DNA of 64,000 nt from Candidatus Nanopelagicaceae bacterium (GCA_018883345.1 VEQG01000003.1:1-64000); one strand, 5' to 3'; shown: positions 8,773-19,091, numbered from the stretch's first letter. Program-made: numbers and translations. The notes: generated by a model from the letters alone, not told the origin.

Positions 8773-9857
8773 TTTAATAACTCCTTAATGAATGCGTGGA
8801 GAAAATTCTTTCGCTCATCGATTGCTTTGACACTTGCCCATTCATTTGCAGCGTGTGCTCCGCCACCAATAGCGCCTAAACCATCTAATACGCGGGCGCC
8901 GGCTGCTGCCGCGAAATTTCCATCACTTGCGCCGCCAACTTCAGCTGACCCTAACGGCGCCATTCCTATTGATTTAGCTACATTTTCTGCAATTTCATAA
9001 AGTTCTTTACAAGAAGCAGGTTCTAGTACCGGACGATTTAAGCCGCCAGTGATTTCTATTTTGGCACCAGGTGTAATCGCAGATAAAGATTGAATAGCAC
9101 GATCAACTCTTTCAAGATCACTTTGGCTAAATGAACGAGCATCAATCTCTAAAGTAGCTTCTGCGGGAACGGTATTTGCAGTAGTACCGCCCTTCAGCAT
9201 GGTTGGTACCACCGTAGTTCCAAATTCCGGATTTTCTAATTCTTTTAATTTTAGAATTTGCGCAGCAATTTCAACTGTGGCATTAATTCCTTTTTCGGGT
9301 TCGAGACCTGCATGTGAAGCTAAGCCAACTGCTTTCACAACATACATAGCAGTGCCCTTGCGCCCTGTTTTAACTTTGCCATCCAATGAAGCTTCAAGAA
9401 CCAAAACCGCCTGTGCAGTTTTAGAAACTTGCATAATTAAATCTTTAGAGGCATGGCTACCAATTTCTTCATCAGTAGTTGCAATTAATGCAACAGATCC
9501 TTGAATACCCTTCAGCGCATAAAGAGCTTGGACAAATCCAACTTTCATATCGAAAGTTCCTGGACCGCGCAGTACATCACCATCAATCTGCCAAATTGGA
9601 TTGAAGGAACCTATTGGCCAGACTGTATCCAGATGGCAGAGCAGAACTACTTTGGGATTCTTATCTCCCCACCAAAATAATGGACGGCCATTTACTTCAA
9701 GAATCTCAGCCGTAGCACCTAGTTCGCGAGTAGCAATTTCATTTGCTAGTTGGACTACTTTGTTACAGGCAGATAAATCATCAGATGGTGATTCACAGCG
9801 AACCAAACTTTCTAAGTCCTGCAACATAGGGGTAATTCTGCCAGTTTCGAGGGTCAT
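8769..9857 (-). CDS. M20 family metallopeptidase (carboxypeptidase G2-like)
   Basis: VVLLCHLDTVWPIG, GPGTFDMKVGF, TTDEEIGS motifs. Confidence 0.9.
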   Translation of the reverse strand: MTLETGRITPMLQDLESLVRCESPSDDLSACNKVVQLANEIATRELGATAEILEVNGRPLFWWGDKNPKVVLLCHLDTVWPIGSFNPIWQIDGDVLRGPGTFDMKVGFVQALYALKGIQGSVALIATTDEEIGSHASKDLIMQVSKTAQAVLVLEASLDGKVKTGRKGTAMYVVKAVGLASHAGLEPEKGINATVEIAAQILKLKELENPEFGTTVVPTMLKGGTTANTVPAEATLEIDARSFSQSDLERVDRAIQSLSAITPGAKIEITGGLNRPVLEPASCKELYEIAENVAKSIGMAPLGSAEVGGASDGNFAAAAGARVLDGLGAIGGGAHAANEWASVKAIDERKNFLHAFIKELLK

Positions 9858-12007
9858 AGCGGGGCGACCCCCGTAATGCGTATGATTTTGAAGGTTTGCA
9901 GCTCACCAGAACTGTGATCGCGAGCTAATAGCACACCATTGGCAATTTGTTGTGGGTCAACAATTCGATGCGAAACACCACCATTGTTATCTGCATATCC
10001 AATCGAAAGTGTTCGATTTAAATTCTTATTTAGAATTTCAAGAGTTTCATTAGCGGTAGTTCTTGGTATGGCTCCACTATTTCGCAGTTGGCTCTGTTTC
10101 GCAGTGGATTTTTCGCCAACTTTAATTGCGCGAATTGCACTTGCTATGGCTTCGGCAGTAGGAGGTTCAATCTCGCCAACAATTCGAGGTGGCTTTGGTC
10201 GGTTCTTGACTCGCTTATTATGTGGTGAGCTAAGCAGAATACCTTGGGCGCTTTCAGCAGCAGGAAGATATCCATTGCTTCTTAATACATTCAATACTTC
10301 TTCAATGTCAAAATCTGAAACTAAAACAGTTGGTGCAATTTGGCGCAGGGCAACATCAATTCTTTTGTCTGCCAAAATTTCTGATAGCACGGAAGGATCT
10401 TCACACCTTAAATAACAATGGATTGCGCCAACGCGCAACTGGCCATGTTTACGTGCCGTATCCGTAATCATGTAATCAAGCGGTTGCGGTAATGAACTCT
10501 TGGAAATTCTGGTTAAGAATTTAATAATTTCAGAACTTGATTTTCCGTGGTCAAGGCCTCTGCGAATTGAACTTTCGGTAAATCGATAAACTGTTGCTGC
10601 GCCACGGCTTTCGATGTCTGCAATCTGGCTCATCTCTACCGCCAACTCATGTTGCAATGGACCTGGCGCAATTGCAGTTTGATCGCTTTGAATCGTTATG
10701 AAGTCAATCGGTGTTGGTAACGCTGCGTTAACACCTAACTCTTCATCTCCTTCTAAAAGTTCTGCACCGAAAGTAGATAGCGCGCCTAAACCGGTGATCC
10801 CAAGCCACTCACACTCTTCTAAACTCCACTTGACCAAATCATCACGTAAATTTGCGCCACGGCGAAGCGGTGCCAGCCATTTCATGCGCTCAGTAAATGA
10901 ACCGATAGAAGGGGAGAGTTCGATATTGCTGCGAAGTTCCTCAAGTACACGAGAACGGATATTTGCAGCGCTAACGCGATCTAACTCTGGTCCAAGCGCA
11001 GAGAATTTCTGATCACTTCTACCTACTAAGCCAGATACCCTAGAAGTGATTAACCATAGTGAAACAATATTGCGCCACTTAGTTTCGAAATCTTGCGTTA
11101 ACCAAATATCAAATGAATTAGTTGGAGCAATTGTTTCATCTGCATCAATTGCAACTAAACCAGATAGATAACAGAGCTCTGCAACAAATGCGGCGCATCC
11201 TTCTGAAACTCCTAGATGTTGTGCCACTTCTTTTAGATCTCGGACTCCGACTCCGCCTGCTCGAAGTGCGGTCGGGGCAGTTTCGCCCCAGAAGTTAAGT
11301 AGCTCTTCGCACCACCTCAGTACATTTGAAATATTTGCAATTGCAGCGCGATCAATATCGCTCTGGTTATATTTCTTTCCATCTAACTCTGGCGCTTTAT
11401 CTGCTAAATCTTTATGAACTTTGCCGCCACGTAAATGAATCGCAACCTCAGCAGGCATGACCACATGTCGCTGATCTAGTGGTACTACAAAATGGTGTTC
11501 TAACAACCAAGCAATTCCCGGTCCGGGATTCTTGATGTCACCTACGCTGCCACGTGGTGGACCCCAGCAAAGTGCGCTCATAACTTTCTTGGCACTTTCT
11601 GGTGCATCATTTAATTTCTTTAAATCTAATTTAGTTAAAGAGCGCGGACCTAAACCTGCAGGTTCGGCGCCTATAGATTCTCTTACTTGAGTTGGAATTA
11701 CTCCTTCATAAATTAAAGCCAAATCTTCGAATTTCGCGTATGCAAATCGAGCTGAAGCAGAGGTGATTTTCTCAAGCTCTTTTACCTTTATGGGTTCTTC
11801 TAAAACAAGCAACGCTTCAAGAACTTGAAGTTCAAAAGCATTTAGTGAATCAATTACTCGAGCGATACTTGGACCGCTATTTGCGCGAACAGAAAGCGCT
11901 GCATAATCAGGCGGAGTTGGCGAGATTAAATCTGGCCTTAAAGCAAAAAGTCGCTCCAATGACGCATCATCTAGTGAGCGCAAATAGTCGGCAAAGGTGC
12001 GATACAT
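9854..12007 (-). CDS. helicase-associated / XPB-Ssl2-like C-terminal domain protein
   Basis: 717 aa; matches the actinobacterial 'helicase-associated domain' family near XPB (MITDTARKHGQLRVGAIHCYLRCEDP). Confidence 0.8.
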   Translation of the reverse strand: MYRTFADYLRSLDDASLERLFALRPDLISPTPPDYAALSVRANSGPSIARVIDSLNAFELQVLEALLVLEEPIKVKELEKITSASARFAYAKFEDLALIYEGVIPTQVRESIGAEPAGLGPRSLTKLDLKKLNDAPESAKKVMSALCWGPPRGSVGDIKNPGPGIAWLLEHHFVVPLDQRHVVMPAEVAIHLRGGKVHKDLADKAPELDGKKYNQSDIDRAAIANISNVLRWCEELLNFWGETAPTALRAGGVGVRDLKEVAQHLGVSEGCAAFVAELCYLSGLVAIDADETIAPTNSFDIWLTQDFETKWRNIVSLWLITSRVSGLVGRSDQKFSALGPELDRVSAANIRSRVLEELRSNIELSPSIGSFTERMKWLAPLRRGANLRDDLVKWSLEECEWLGITGLGALSTFGAELLEGDEELGVNAALPTPIDFITIQSDQTAIAPGPLQHELAVEMSQIADIESRGAATVYRFTESSIRRGLDHGKSSSEIIKFLTRISKSSLPQPLDYMITDTARKHGQLRVGAIHCYLRCEDPSVLSEILADKRIDVALRQIAPTVLVSDFDIEEVLNVLRSNGYLPAAESAQGILLSSPHNKRVKNRPKPPRIVGEIEPPTAEAIASAIRAIKVGEKSTAKQSQLRNSGAIPRTTANETLEILNKNLNRTLSIGYADNNGGVSHRIVDPQQIANGVLLARDHSSGELQTFKIIRITGVAPL

Positions 12008-12019
12008 AACCTGCCAATA

Positions 12020-12793
12020 TTAGTCGCTTCTCTTATCTCCTCGCGACCTGGGCGTGATCCAAGCGCCTAATGCAACAAATCTGCTTACGGTCGGGCCAAG
12101 CCAACGGTTCAACTTTCGGAATCTTCGAAAATCTACAATCTCCCAATTTTCAGCTAAAGCCTTGATGCGAAGGCGCGCATCTGGATTGATTGCATGAGGT
12201 GTGCCAACTGATTGCAGTAATGGAAAATCACTTGCGCTATCAGAATAGGCATGACAATTAAGTAAGGAAAAACCGCGTTCGGCGGCAAGTTCGCGAACTG
12301 CTCGCGCTTTTTCAACGCCATGAAGAATACTGCCATTTAGATGTCCAAGATATTTTCCATTTTCAATTGCAACTTTAGTTCCAATAGCTCCGGTGAAACC
12401 TAATCGATCTGCAATTAATTTGGCCATATCTTCTGGAGCGGCTGTAACTAACCAAACTTCAGTACCTTCTTGCAAATGTTTCTTAGCAATATCAATAGTT
12501 CCTTGTATCAAAGCAGGTGACACATATTCGTCATATACAGATTGTGCAATTGTGTAGATTTCATTGACATCATGTCCACCAATAAAATCGGTGGCTGCTT
12601 TTTGAAATCTTGCAATAACTTCTGGTTTCTCAGTTCCCGTTAAGCGAAATCTGACATTTGCCACTACGAATCTAGAGATATCTGCTTTAGTGAAGAATCC
12701 ACGTTGGTACATCGCGCGGCCGAGGAAGTACAAGGTGGAACCTTTGACCATGGTGTTATCCAAGTCAAAGAATGCAGCGCTTCTGGCGGCCAT
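12020..12793 (-). CDS. HAD-IB family hydrolase (SerB-like phosphatase)
   Basis: AAFFDLDNTMVKGST; LVTAAPEDMAKLIADRLGF; YSDSASDFPLLQSVG. Confidence 0.92.
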   Translation of the reverse strand: MAARSAAFFDLDNTMVKGSTLYFLGRAMYQRGFFTKADISRFVVANVRFRLTGTEKPEVIARFQKAATDFIGGHDVNEIYTIAQSVYDEYVSPALIQGTIDIAKKHLQEGTEVWLVTAAPEDMAKLIADRLGFTGAIGTKVAIENGKYLGHLNGSILHGVEKARAVRELAAERGFSLLNCHAYSDSASDFPLLQSVGTPHAINPDARLRIKALAENWEIVDFRRFRKLNRWLGPTVSRFVALGAWITPRSRGDKRSD

Positions 12794-12799
12794 GCCTTA

Positions 12800-12805
12800 A
12801 CCATA
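12800..12805 (-). promoter_or_regulatory. putative leaderless -10 (TATGGT, 6 nt before ATG)
   Basis: TATGGT-taaggc-ATG on reverse strand. Confidence 0.6.
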
Positions 12806-12812
12806 AACGCTT

Positions 12813-12818
12813 TATGAT
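12813..12818 (+). promoter_or_regulatory. putative leaderless -10 (TATGAT, 6 nt before ATG)
   Basis: TATGAT-ttccca-ATG. Confidence 0.65.
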
Positions 12819-12824
12819 TTCCCA

Positions 12825-13436
12825 ATGGCAACCGTGCACGTAGTTCGACATGGCGAGGTCGAGAATCCCAACAAGATTCTTTATGGCCGCCAAAGCGGCT
12901 GGTTTCTCTCTAAGCGCGGCGAAGAGATGGCTAAGGTTTTGGGTGATTGGGCCAAGCCTTTAAATATCGCCGCCGTTCATGCATCACCACTCGAACGCGC
13001 GCAGCAGACTGCAAAGCCAATGGCTGATGCACATAATCTTGAAATTAAAACCGATGAAAGATTAATCGAAGCCGCAAATGTTTTTGAAGGAAAACCATTT
13101 GGAGTCGGTGATGGCGTACTTCGCCAGCCATCCGCATGGCCAAAATTATGGAATCCATGGAAGCCATCATGGGGTGAGCCATATGTTGATCAAGTAAATC
13201 GAATGCTAGCTGCAGTCTTTGATGCCAGGGTTGCTGCAGATGGCAGAGATGCAATCGTAGTTTCCCATCAATTACCTATTTGGATTTTGCGAAGTGCAAT
13301 TGAAGGTCGACGTTTTTTGCATGATCCACGTAAACGCATATGCACATTAGCTTCAGTAACTTCAATTCACTTTGATGACGATGGAATGATTGCAGACTTA
13401 ACTTATACAGAACCTGCAAAGCATTTATTACCTTGA
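12825..13436 (+). CDS. histidine phosphatase family protein
   Basis: VHVVRHGEVENP RHG motif; DAIVVSHQLPI. Confidence 0.9.
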   Translation: MATVHVVRHGEVENPNKILYGRQSGWFLSKRGEEMAKVLGDWAKPLNIAAVHASPLERAQQTAKPMADAHNLEIKTDERLIEAANVFEGKPFGVGDGVLRQPSAWPKLWNPWKPSWGEPYVDQVNRMLAAVFDARVAADGRDAIVVSHQLPIWILRSAIEGRRFLHDPRKRICTLASVTSIHFDDDGMIADLTYTEPAKHLLP

Positions 13437-13966
13437 AAAAATTTATTGCAATCCTATTTGCCACCATTGCTTTGACTGCATGTGGCAATAGCAGCCAGGT
13501 TGCAACTAAGAGTTACATTGCCGGTAATGGCGCAGTAACTTTCATAGAACCTGAAGACCGAAAAATGGGACCTACTTTTTCTGGCAAAACCCTTGATGGC
13601 GATTATTTTGAATTACCAAATGGGGGAATCGTGGTTCTTAATGTATGGGCATCTTGGTGTTCACCATGTAGAGCTGAAGCACCAACACTTGCCGCACTCG
13701 CTAATAAATATAAAGGTGTAGTTTTCTTGGGTGTTTTAACTAGAGATTCAGAAGTTGCAGCGCGAGCATTCCAGAAACGATTTAATTTGCCTTATCCAAC
13801 ATTGGTTGATGATTCAGTTTTACTGGGATTTAGAGATACTTTAAGTGCGAATGCAATTCCAACCACTATTTTGATGGATCCAAAGGGTCGAGTTGCAGCG
13901 CGAATTTCAGGCGAAATTACAGTTGCCTCACTGAGTGACTTAATTGAGAAGTTGCATGCTGAATGA
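13433..13966 (+). CDS. TlpA/ResA-like thiol-disulfide oxidoreductase lipoprotein (cytochrome c maturation)
   Basis: Lipobox-like ALTACG; NVWASWCSPCRAEAP. Confidence 0.9.
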   Translation: MKKFIAILFATIALTACGNSSQVATKSYIAGNGAVTFIEPEDRKMGPTFSGKTLDGDYFELPNGGIVVLNVWASWCSPCRAEAPTLAALANKYKGVVFLGVLTRDSEVAARAFQKRFNLPYPTLVDDSVLLGFRDTLSANAIPTTILMDPKGRVAARISGEITVASLSDLIEKLHAE

Positions 13967-14688
13967 GTACAAATTTAGCTAACTTCCTACTCTCTGGAAA
14001 TTTAATTCTGGCACTTCCAATTGCGCTTCTGGCCGGACTAATCTCCTTTGCATCACCATGCGTAATTCCTTTGGTGCCTGGCTATTTAACTTATGCTGCT
14101 GGATTCTCTAAGAATCGTGGCAAACTCCTAATTGGTTCACTGCTTTTTGTACTTGGTTTTACTGCGCTATTTGTGGCTTACGGTGCGCTATTTGGAACTC
14201 TCGGAAACACCATTTCTGCAAACCAGAGAATTATTTCAACGGTCCTTGGGTTGTTCACCATAATTATGGGGTTAATTTTTATGGGACGCATTAATTTGAT
14301 GCGCTCCTTTAAATTTAATAAATCTGCAAATAGCGGCTTACTTGGTGCGCCGATCTTGGGATTTCTATTTGGATTGGGTTGGACACCTTGTATTGGCCCC
14401 GCGCTTGCTGCAGTTCAGACTCTTGCAATTGATAGTGCAAGTGCAACGCGTGGTGCGGTGCTATCTGCTGCATATTGCATTGGACTTGGCACACCTTTTA
14501 TTTTAAGTGGTCTTTATCTGGATAAATCAGAGAGCATGAGAAAATTCTTAGCGGTAAATGGTGATCGAATTTCTAAAATTGGCGGAATATTCTTGATTGT
14601 CATCGGATTGTTGCAAATTACAGGCACTTGGAATCATTTAATGAATTCATTGCGTGGTTTAATTTCTGGATTTGAGCCAATTTTATGA
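13963..14688 (+). CDS. ccdA: cytochrome c biogenesis protein CcdA
   Basis: Multi-TM; FASPCVIPLVPGY, GLGWTPCIGPALAA. Confidence 0.92.
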   Translation: MSTNLANFLLSGNLILALPIALLAGLISFASPCVIPLVPGYLTYAAGFSKNRGKLLIGSLLFVLGFTALFVAYGALFGTLGNTISANQRIISTVLGLFTIIMGLIFMGRINLMRSFKFNKSANSGLLGAPILGFLFGLGWTPCIGPALAAVQTLAIDSASATRGAVLSAAYCIGLGTPFILSGLYLDKSESMRKFLAVNGDRISKIGGIFLIVIGLLQITGTWNHLMNSLRGLISGFEPIL

Positions 14689-16127
14689 GCGACATTCAAC
14701 TCGGGTTTGTAGGTAGCGCAAGATACTTATGGCGCCAATTGACCAGTATGCGTACCGCATTGATTCTTCTGCTCTTGACTGCACTAGCCGCAATCCCAGG
14801 TTCTCTTCTTCCGCAGAGAACTAATGGACCGATACCGGTTAGGGATTTCTTCAACGCTAATCCCGAATTAGCCAAATTCCTCGACAAATTATGGCTTTTT
14901 GATGTTTATGGATCACCTTGGTTCAGCGCTATTTATATCTTGCTATTTATATCTCTAATTGGCTGTGTAATACCTAGAGTAATTGAACATAGTAAATCTC
15001 TATTTATTAAGCCACCGGCTGCGCCAAGCAGGTTAGAGAAAATGGAATTTTTTCAAACTTTCCCAGGAGATTTGGAAAAAGCGGAAACATATTTAAAATC
15101 GAAGCGTTTTCGGATCAGACGAGAAGCAGATTGGATAAGTGCCGAGAAAGGTTACTTGAGAGAGTTCGGCAATGTGCTTTTCCATTTATCTCTAATTTTA
15201 ATATTGATTGGCGTAAGTATTGGATCTTTATTTGGAATGCGTGGTGATTCAATTGTCAATATCGGGGAGCGATTCACAAATATTCCAACAAATTACGATT
15301 CGCTAACTTATGGCAAACTTTTTACGGATAAGAGTTTGCCACCGTTTTCAATCAAAGCCGAGAATTTTGTTGCTAAATACAATCCAATTACCAATATGCC
15401 TGAAGATTACACGCTTTATGTTTCAGTCGCAGACAATCCTGAATCAAAACCAGTAAGAAAAATTGTAAAAGTCAACTCACCATTAGATTTTGGTTCTACC
15501 TCTGTGTATTTACAAGCTAATGGATACTCGCCGTTGGTAACTGTAAGAAATGCTGCAAACGAAATTGTTTTTCAGGGTCCGGTTCCGTTACTACCGCAGG
15601 ATGCCAATTTAACTTCCACTGGTGCGATAAAGGTTCCGGATACCTCACCCCAAATCGGTTTTGTAGCTACATTCTTCCCAACTGTTGAACAGAGTGAAGG
15701 TGTGCCAGCAAGTAGTTCGTATCCAGAAGCGTTAGACCCAATGTTGTATTTAGGAATCTATGTTGGAGATCTGCAAATAGATAACGGAATTCCTCAATCT
15801 GTTTATCGATTGAATACTGACAAGATGAAACAAGTGGGCTTAAAGTCGCTAAAGATTGGCGAGAGCTACGAATTCGAAGTTGGCTCCATCACTTTTGAAG
15901 GATATGTGCCTTGGGTCAACCTAAATATTGTGAGAGACCCCGGAAAGCAGCTGGCTCTAATTGGTGGAATTTTGGCGATTCTAGGATTATTAGCTTCGCT
16001 ATTTACCCGTCATCGTCGTATTTGGATTCGGCGAAAAGGTGAAACGTTAGAAATAGCAGGTTTAGCAAAGAATGCAGCGCCAGGATTAGAAGCAGAGATT
16101 GAAAGAATAGTTAAGGAGCTAAAGTGA
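14685..16127 (+). CDS. resB: cytochrome c biogenesis protein ResB
   Basis: LTSMRTALILLLLTALAAIPGSLLPQR; downstream of ccdA, upstream of ccsB. Confidence 0.92.
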   Translation: MSDIQLGFVGSARYLWRQLTSMRTALILLLLTALAAIPGSLLPQRTNGPIPVRDFFNANPELAKFLDKLWLFDVYGSPWFSAIYILLFISLIGCVIPRVIEHSKSLFIKPPAAPSRLEKMEFFQTFPGDLEKAETYLKSKRFRIRREADWISAEKGYLREFGNVLFHLSLILILIGVSIGSLFGMRGDSIVNIGERFTNIPTNYDSLTYGKLFTDKSLPPFSIKAENFVAKYNPITNMPEDYTLYVSVADNPESKPVRKIVKVNSPLDFGSTSVYLQANGYSPLVTVRNAANEIVFQGPVPLLPQDANLTSTGAIKVPDTSPQIGFVATFFPTVEQSEGVPASSSYPEALDPMLYLGIYVGDLQIDNGIPQSVYRLNTDKMKQVGLKSLKIGESYEFEVGSITFEGYVPWVNLNIVRDPGKQLALIGGILAILGLLASLFTRHRRIWIRRKGETLEIAGLAKNAAPGLEAEIERIVKELK

Positions 16128-17041
16128 ACGCAAAGGATTGGGCTTACCTTTCTAATGATTTAGTTTATTCAAGCATGGCTGTTTTTACTTTAGCGTTCCT
16201 GGCACATGCTTTCGAAACTGCATGGTCTCTTCGCAATCCAGATGCTGCAGATAGTTCAACTGGAAATTTGTTAAACAAGACTTTGGATTACACAAAGACC
16301 GAGAAAGCCGCCCGTATTGCGACAGCTTTGATGATTCTAGGTACGGTAATTCTTTTCGGCGGTGTAGTGGCTCGAGGACTTTCTGCAAGCAGAGTTCCTT
16401 GGAGCAACATGTATGAATTCTCAATTACCGGCGCACTAGCTTTTTCTCTTGCTTATTTATTAACTTTGCGTAAGTACGACCTTCGTTGGCTTGGTCTTCC
16501 AGTATCAATTTTCGTACTGTTGGTTCTAGGAACAGCAGTAACGATTTTGTATCGGCCAAGTGCACCACTAGTGCCTGCCTTAAAATCAACTTGGTTGGTA
16601 ATCCACGTATCAGCAGCGATTATTTCTGGCGGAGTTTTCTTCTTAGCTAATGTGATTTCCGGAATGTATTTGTGGCTAGATTCAATTGAAAAGCGTGGCG
16701 GACGTAATCCTTGGGCAAAGCGATTGCCAGATTTAGAAACCTTAGATCAACTTGCCTATCGTTTAGTCGCATTTGTATTCCCACTTTGGACATTTTCAGT
16801 TATCGCAGGCGCGATATGGGCCGAACATGCATGGGGTCGGTACTGGGGTTGGGATCCAAAGGAAACTTGGGCCTTCATTACTTGGGTTGCTTATGCCGCA
16901 TATTTACATGCACGAGTGACTGTAGGTTGGCGCGGCCGCAAAGCAGCATGGTTATGTCTAATCGCAGGCTCAACATTTATCTTTAACTATGTTTACGTAA
17001 ATATCTGGGGAACAGGCAAGCACACTTACTCGGGTCTATAA
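16124..17041 (+). CDS. ccsB: c-type cytochrome biogenesis protein CcsB/ResC
   Basis: WAEHAWGRYWGWDPKETWAFITW haem-handling WWD-like motif. Confidence 0.95.
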   Translation: MNAKDWAYLSNDLVYSSMAVFTLAFLAHAFETAWSLRNPDAADSSTGNLLNKTLDYTKTEKAARIATALMILGTVILFGGVVARGLSASRVPWSNMYEFSITGALAFSLAYLLTLRKYDLRWLGLPVSIFVLLVLGTAVTILYRPSAPLVPALKSTWLVIHVSAAIISGGVFFLANVISGMYLWLDSIEKRGGRNPWAKRLPDLETLDQLAYRLVAFVFPLWTFSVIAGAIWAEHAWGRYWGWDPKETWAFITWVAYAAYLHARVTVGWRGRKAAWLCLIAGSTFIFNYVYVNIWGTGKHTYSGL

Positions 17042-17284
17042 GCCTTTCAAGAAATCAGGGTCATCATCTGGACCCTTTGGACCTCTACCTTTTGGTGGTT
17101 TACGGTATCTAGTTTTTCCGGCAATCAACCAGGCAATAGGGCCAATTACAGAGACAAATATCGCGATTAAAAACCAACCCCATTTTGGAAGCAATTTGAT
17201 TCTTGATTCATCGGTTCGGGCAATATCGGCAATTGCATAGATTGTTAATGCAATCGGCAACACGTACATCAAAATTCGACCCAT
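17036..17284 (-). CDS. PLD nuclease N-terminal domain-containing small membrane protein
   Basis: 82 aa, two TM segments, IADIARTDESRIKLLPKWGWFLIAIFVSVIGPIAWLIAGK. Confidence 0.8.
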   Translation of the reverse strand: MGRILMYVLPIALTIYAIADIARTDESRIKLLPKWGWFLIAIFVSVIGPIAWLIAGKTRYRKPPKGRGPKGPDDDPDFLKGL

Positions 17285-18120
17285 TAATTCATCACCAACG
17301 TTCCAACTGATAGGAGGGCAGCAAGAATGAGCTGGAACTTACCCGTAGCTCCGAGCACTTCAATCAACTCCTTGCCTTTTTTAAACTGTATCTGGTTTAA
17401 CAACCGCATGGCTGGAAATATTGCCAAGGCTGCAAAGATCGTGACCGTAAAACCAGTGAAAATCGCAACAAAGATTAGGAACATATAAAAACGTCGAGCT
17501 CGAGTATCGCCCAGTCGGACCGCCAAAGTTCGCTTGCCAGCTCGGGTATCGCCCTCTATATCTCTGATGTTGTTTACAGCCAGAAGCGCGCAAGAGACGG
17601 CACCGTTTGAAATCGCGGCCATGATTGCGGCAATCGAAATAGTTCCGGTCTGACTGTAGAAAGTACCTAGAGTTGCGACTAGGCCAAAGAAAATAAAAAC
17701 ATAAATTTCGCCAAGCCCTCGATAGCCATACGGATTCTTACCACCGGTATAGCGCCAGGCAGAGATGATGGCAGCCGCGCCAATCGCGATAAACCAATAT
17801 GAAGTTCGGGTAGCTAAGAAATAACCAGTTAATGCACCTATTGCAAAGAAAGATAAGGCCGCCTTTTTTACCTCATCAGCGCTCGCTAAACCACCAGCTA
17901 CCAATCGAGTTGGGCCAATTCGATCCACGTCAGTACCTTTGATTCCATCTGAATAATCGTTGGCAAAATTGACCGCAATCTGCAGAGATAAACCCACTAT
18001 TAGGCAGAGTAAGGCGTTGAGTAAATTAAATTCAGGAAGCGCAATTGCCACCGCAACTAATACTGGAGCGATTGCAGCAGGAAGGGTGCGAAGCCTTGCA
18101 CCAAGAAGCCATTTGTTCAT
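17284..18120 (-). CDS. menA: 1,4-dihydroxy-2-naphthoate polyprenyltransferase
   Basis: UbiA family; NFANDYSDGIKGTD; NNIRDIEGDTRAGKRTLAVRLG. Confidence 0.93.
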   Translation of the reverse strand: MNKWLLGARLRTLPAAIAPVLVAVAIALPEFNLLNALLCLIVGLSLQIAVNFANDYSDGIKGTDVDRIGPTRLVAGGLASADEVKKAALSFFAIGALTGYFLATRTSYWFIAIGAAAIISAWRYTGGKNPYGYRGLGEIYVFIFFGLVATLGTFYSQTGTISIAAIMAAISNGAVSCALLAVNNIRDIEGDTRAGKRTLAVRLGDTRARRFYMFLIFVAIFTGFTVTIFAALAIFPAMRLLNQIQFKKGKELIEVLGATGKFQLILAALLSVGTLVMN

Positions 18121-19070
18121 GAGGAGATTAATTTACCAAGCGCTTGGCGATCAATTTTCTCAAGCGCAGTTCTTGGAATTTCTTTTATTCTGAAGATATT
18201 TAGTGCTTTCACACCAAACTTAACCGAAAGAATTAATTGAATTTCTTCATCAGAAGTTTGACTGGTTGTAGCGATATTCAGCGCAGATCCCCATTCGCTA
18301 TTTTCGGAACCAAAAGCAGCAAACTGCTCTCCGAGAGCGTATTCAACTTTACTCAAAGAAACTTTTTTACCACCGCTGTTTATAACATCATCTGCTCTAC
18401 CGAGAATAATTAATTTACCGTTTTCAACTTTCCCTAAGTCACTGGTAGCAAAGAAACCATCCGTTAATGGAACTTTCGCCAACATTGGTCCTTTTATTTC
18501 AATAGTTTCACCAATTCTGATTTCAACTCCAGGCAATGGTTCTCCGTTGTAAACACAACCACCCGAAGTTTCAGTCATGCCGTAGGTGGTAATGCAATTA
18601 ATCCCTAAATTTTTAGCTTGTACCAAAAGATTTTCATCAGCATGAGCACCACCAACCAAAACCGCTTTACAGCCTTGGAGATGTTTTAGTAATTGCTCAT
18701 CGCCATTTAGCGCCCTGAATAATTGTGTAGGGACAATTGCTGTGAAATCTGCGCTTTCGGTTTCACTAACTGGTGCCGTTCCTAGTTCGATAGAGCGAAC
18801 TAGCACGTTAATCCCGGCAGTGTGTTCTGGCGATAGCAAAAGCGACCAGCGATCTCCGGGTTTTGCGCCTAGAAATAAATTTGAATTTCTTGCACTAAAA
18901 ATCATGGCGCTTGCTGGAATTAGAATTTCTTTAGGCGCACCCGTCGAACCACTTGTGGAGATAGAAACATCCCAGCCTTGGGCAAGCGCGGTAGCCAAAT
19001 TCTCTAAAGTTTGTGGAATCGACCACGAATGTTCGTATTTGAATACGCCTGACTTTGCACTGGTTTCCAT
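18117..19070 (-). CDS. menE: o-succinylbenzoate-CoA ligase (short form)
   Basis: AMP-binding [27 protein letters not shown]; in men cluster. Confidence 0.85.
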   Translation of the reverse strand: METSAKSGVFKYEHSWSIPQTLENLATALAQGWDVSISTSGSTGAPKEILIPASAMIFSARNSNLFLGAKPGDRWSLLLSPEHTAGINVLVRSIELGTAPVSETESADFTAIVPTQLFRALNGDEQLLKHLQGCKAVLVGGAHADENLLVQAKNLGINCITTYGMTETSGGCVYNGEPLPGVEIRIGETIEIKGPMLAKVPLTDGFFATSDLGKVENGKLIILGRADDVINSGGKKVSLSKVEYALGEQFAAFGSENSEWGSALNIATTSQTSDEEIQLILSVKFGVKALNIFRIKEIPRTALEKIDRQALGKLISS

Positions 19071-19078
19071 GACCCCCG

Positions 19079-19084
19079 TAGGCT
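19079..19084 (+). promoter_or_regulatory. putative leaderless -10 (TAGGCT, 7 nt before menB ATG)
   Basis: TAGGCT-aaggcgc-ATG; symmetric TAGCCT on reverse strand at 19080-19085. Confidence 0.55.
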
Positions 19085-19091
19085 AAGGCGC

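Noticed and set aside
12005-12022. Leaderless -10 for the helicase-partner gene (TAATAT, N9; or TATTGG, N6)
   Set aside because: Neither fits both the TAnnnT consensus and the 6-7 nt spacing, and the gene sits 12 nt after the HAD gene, so cotranscription is simpler.
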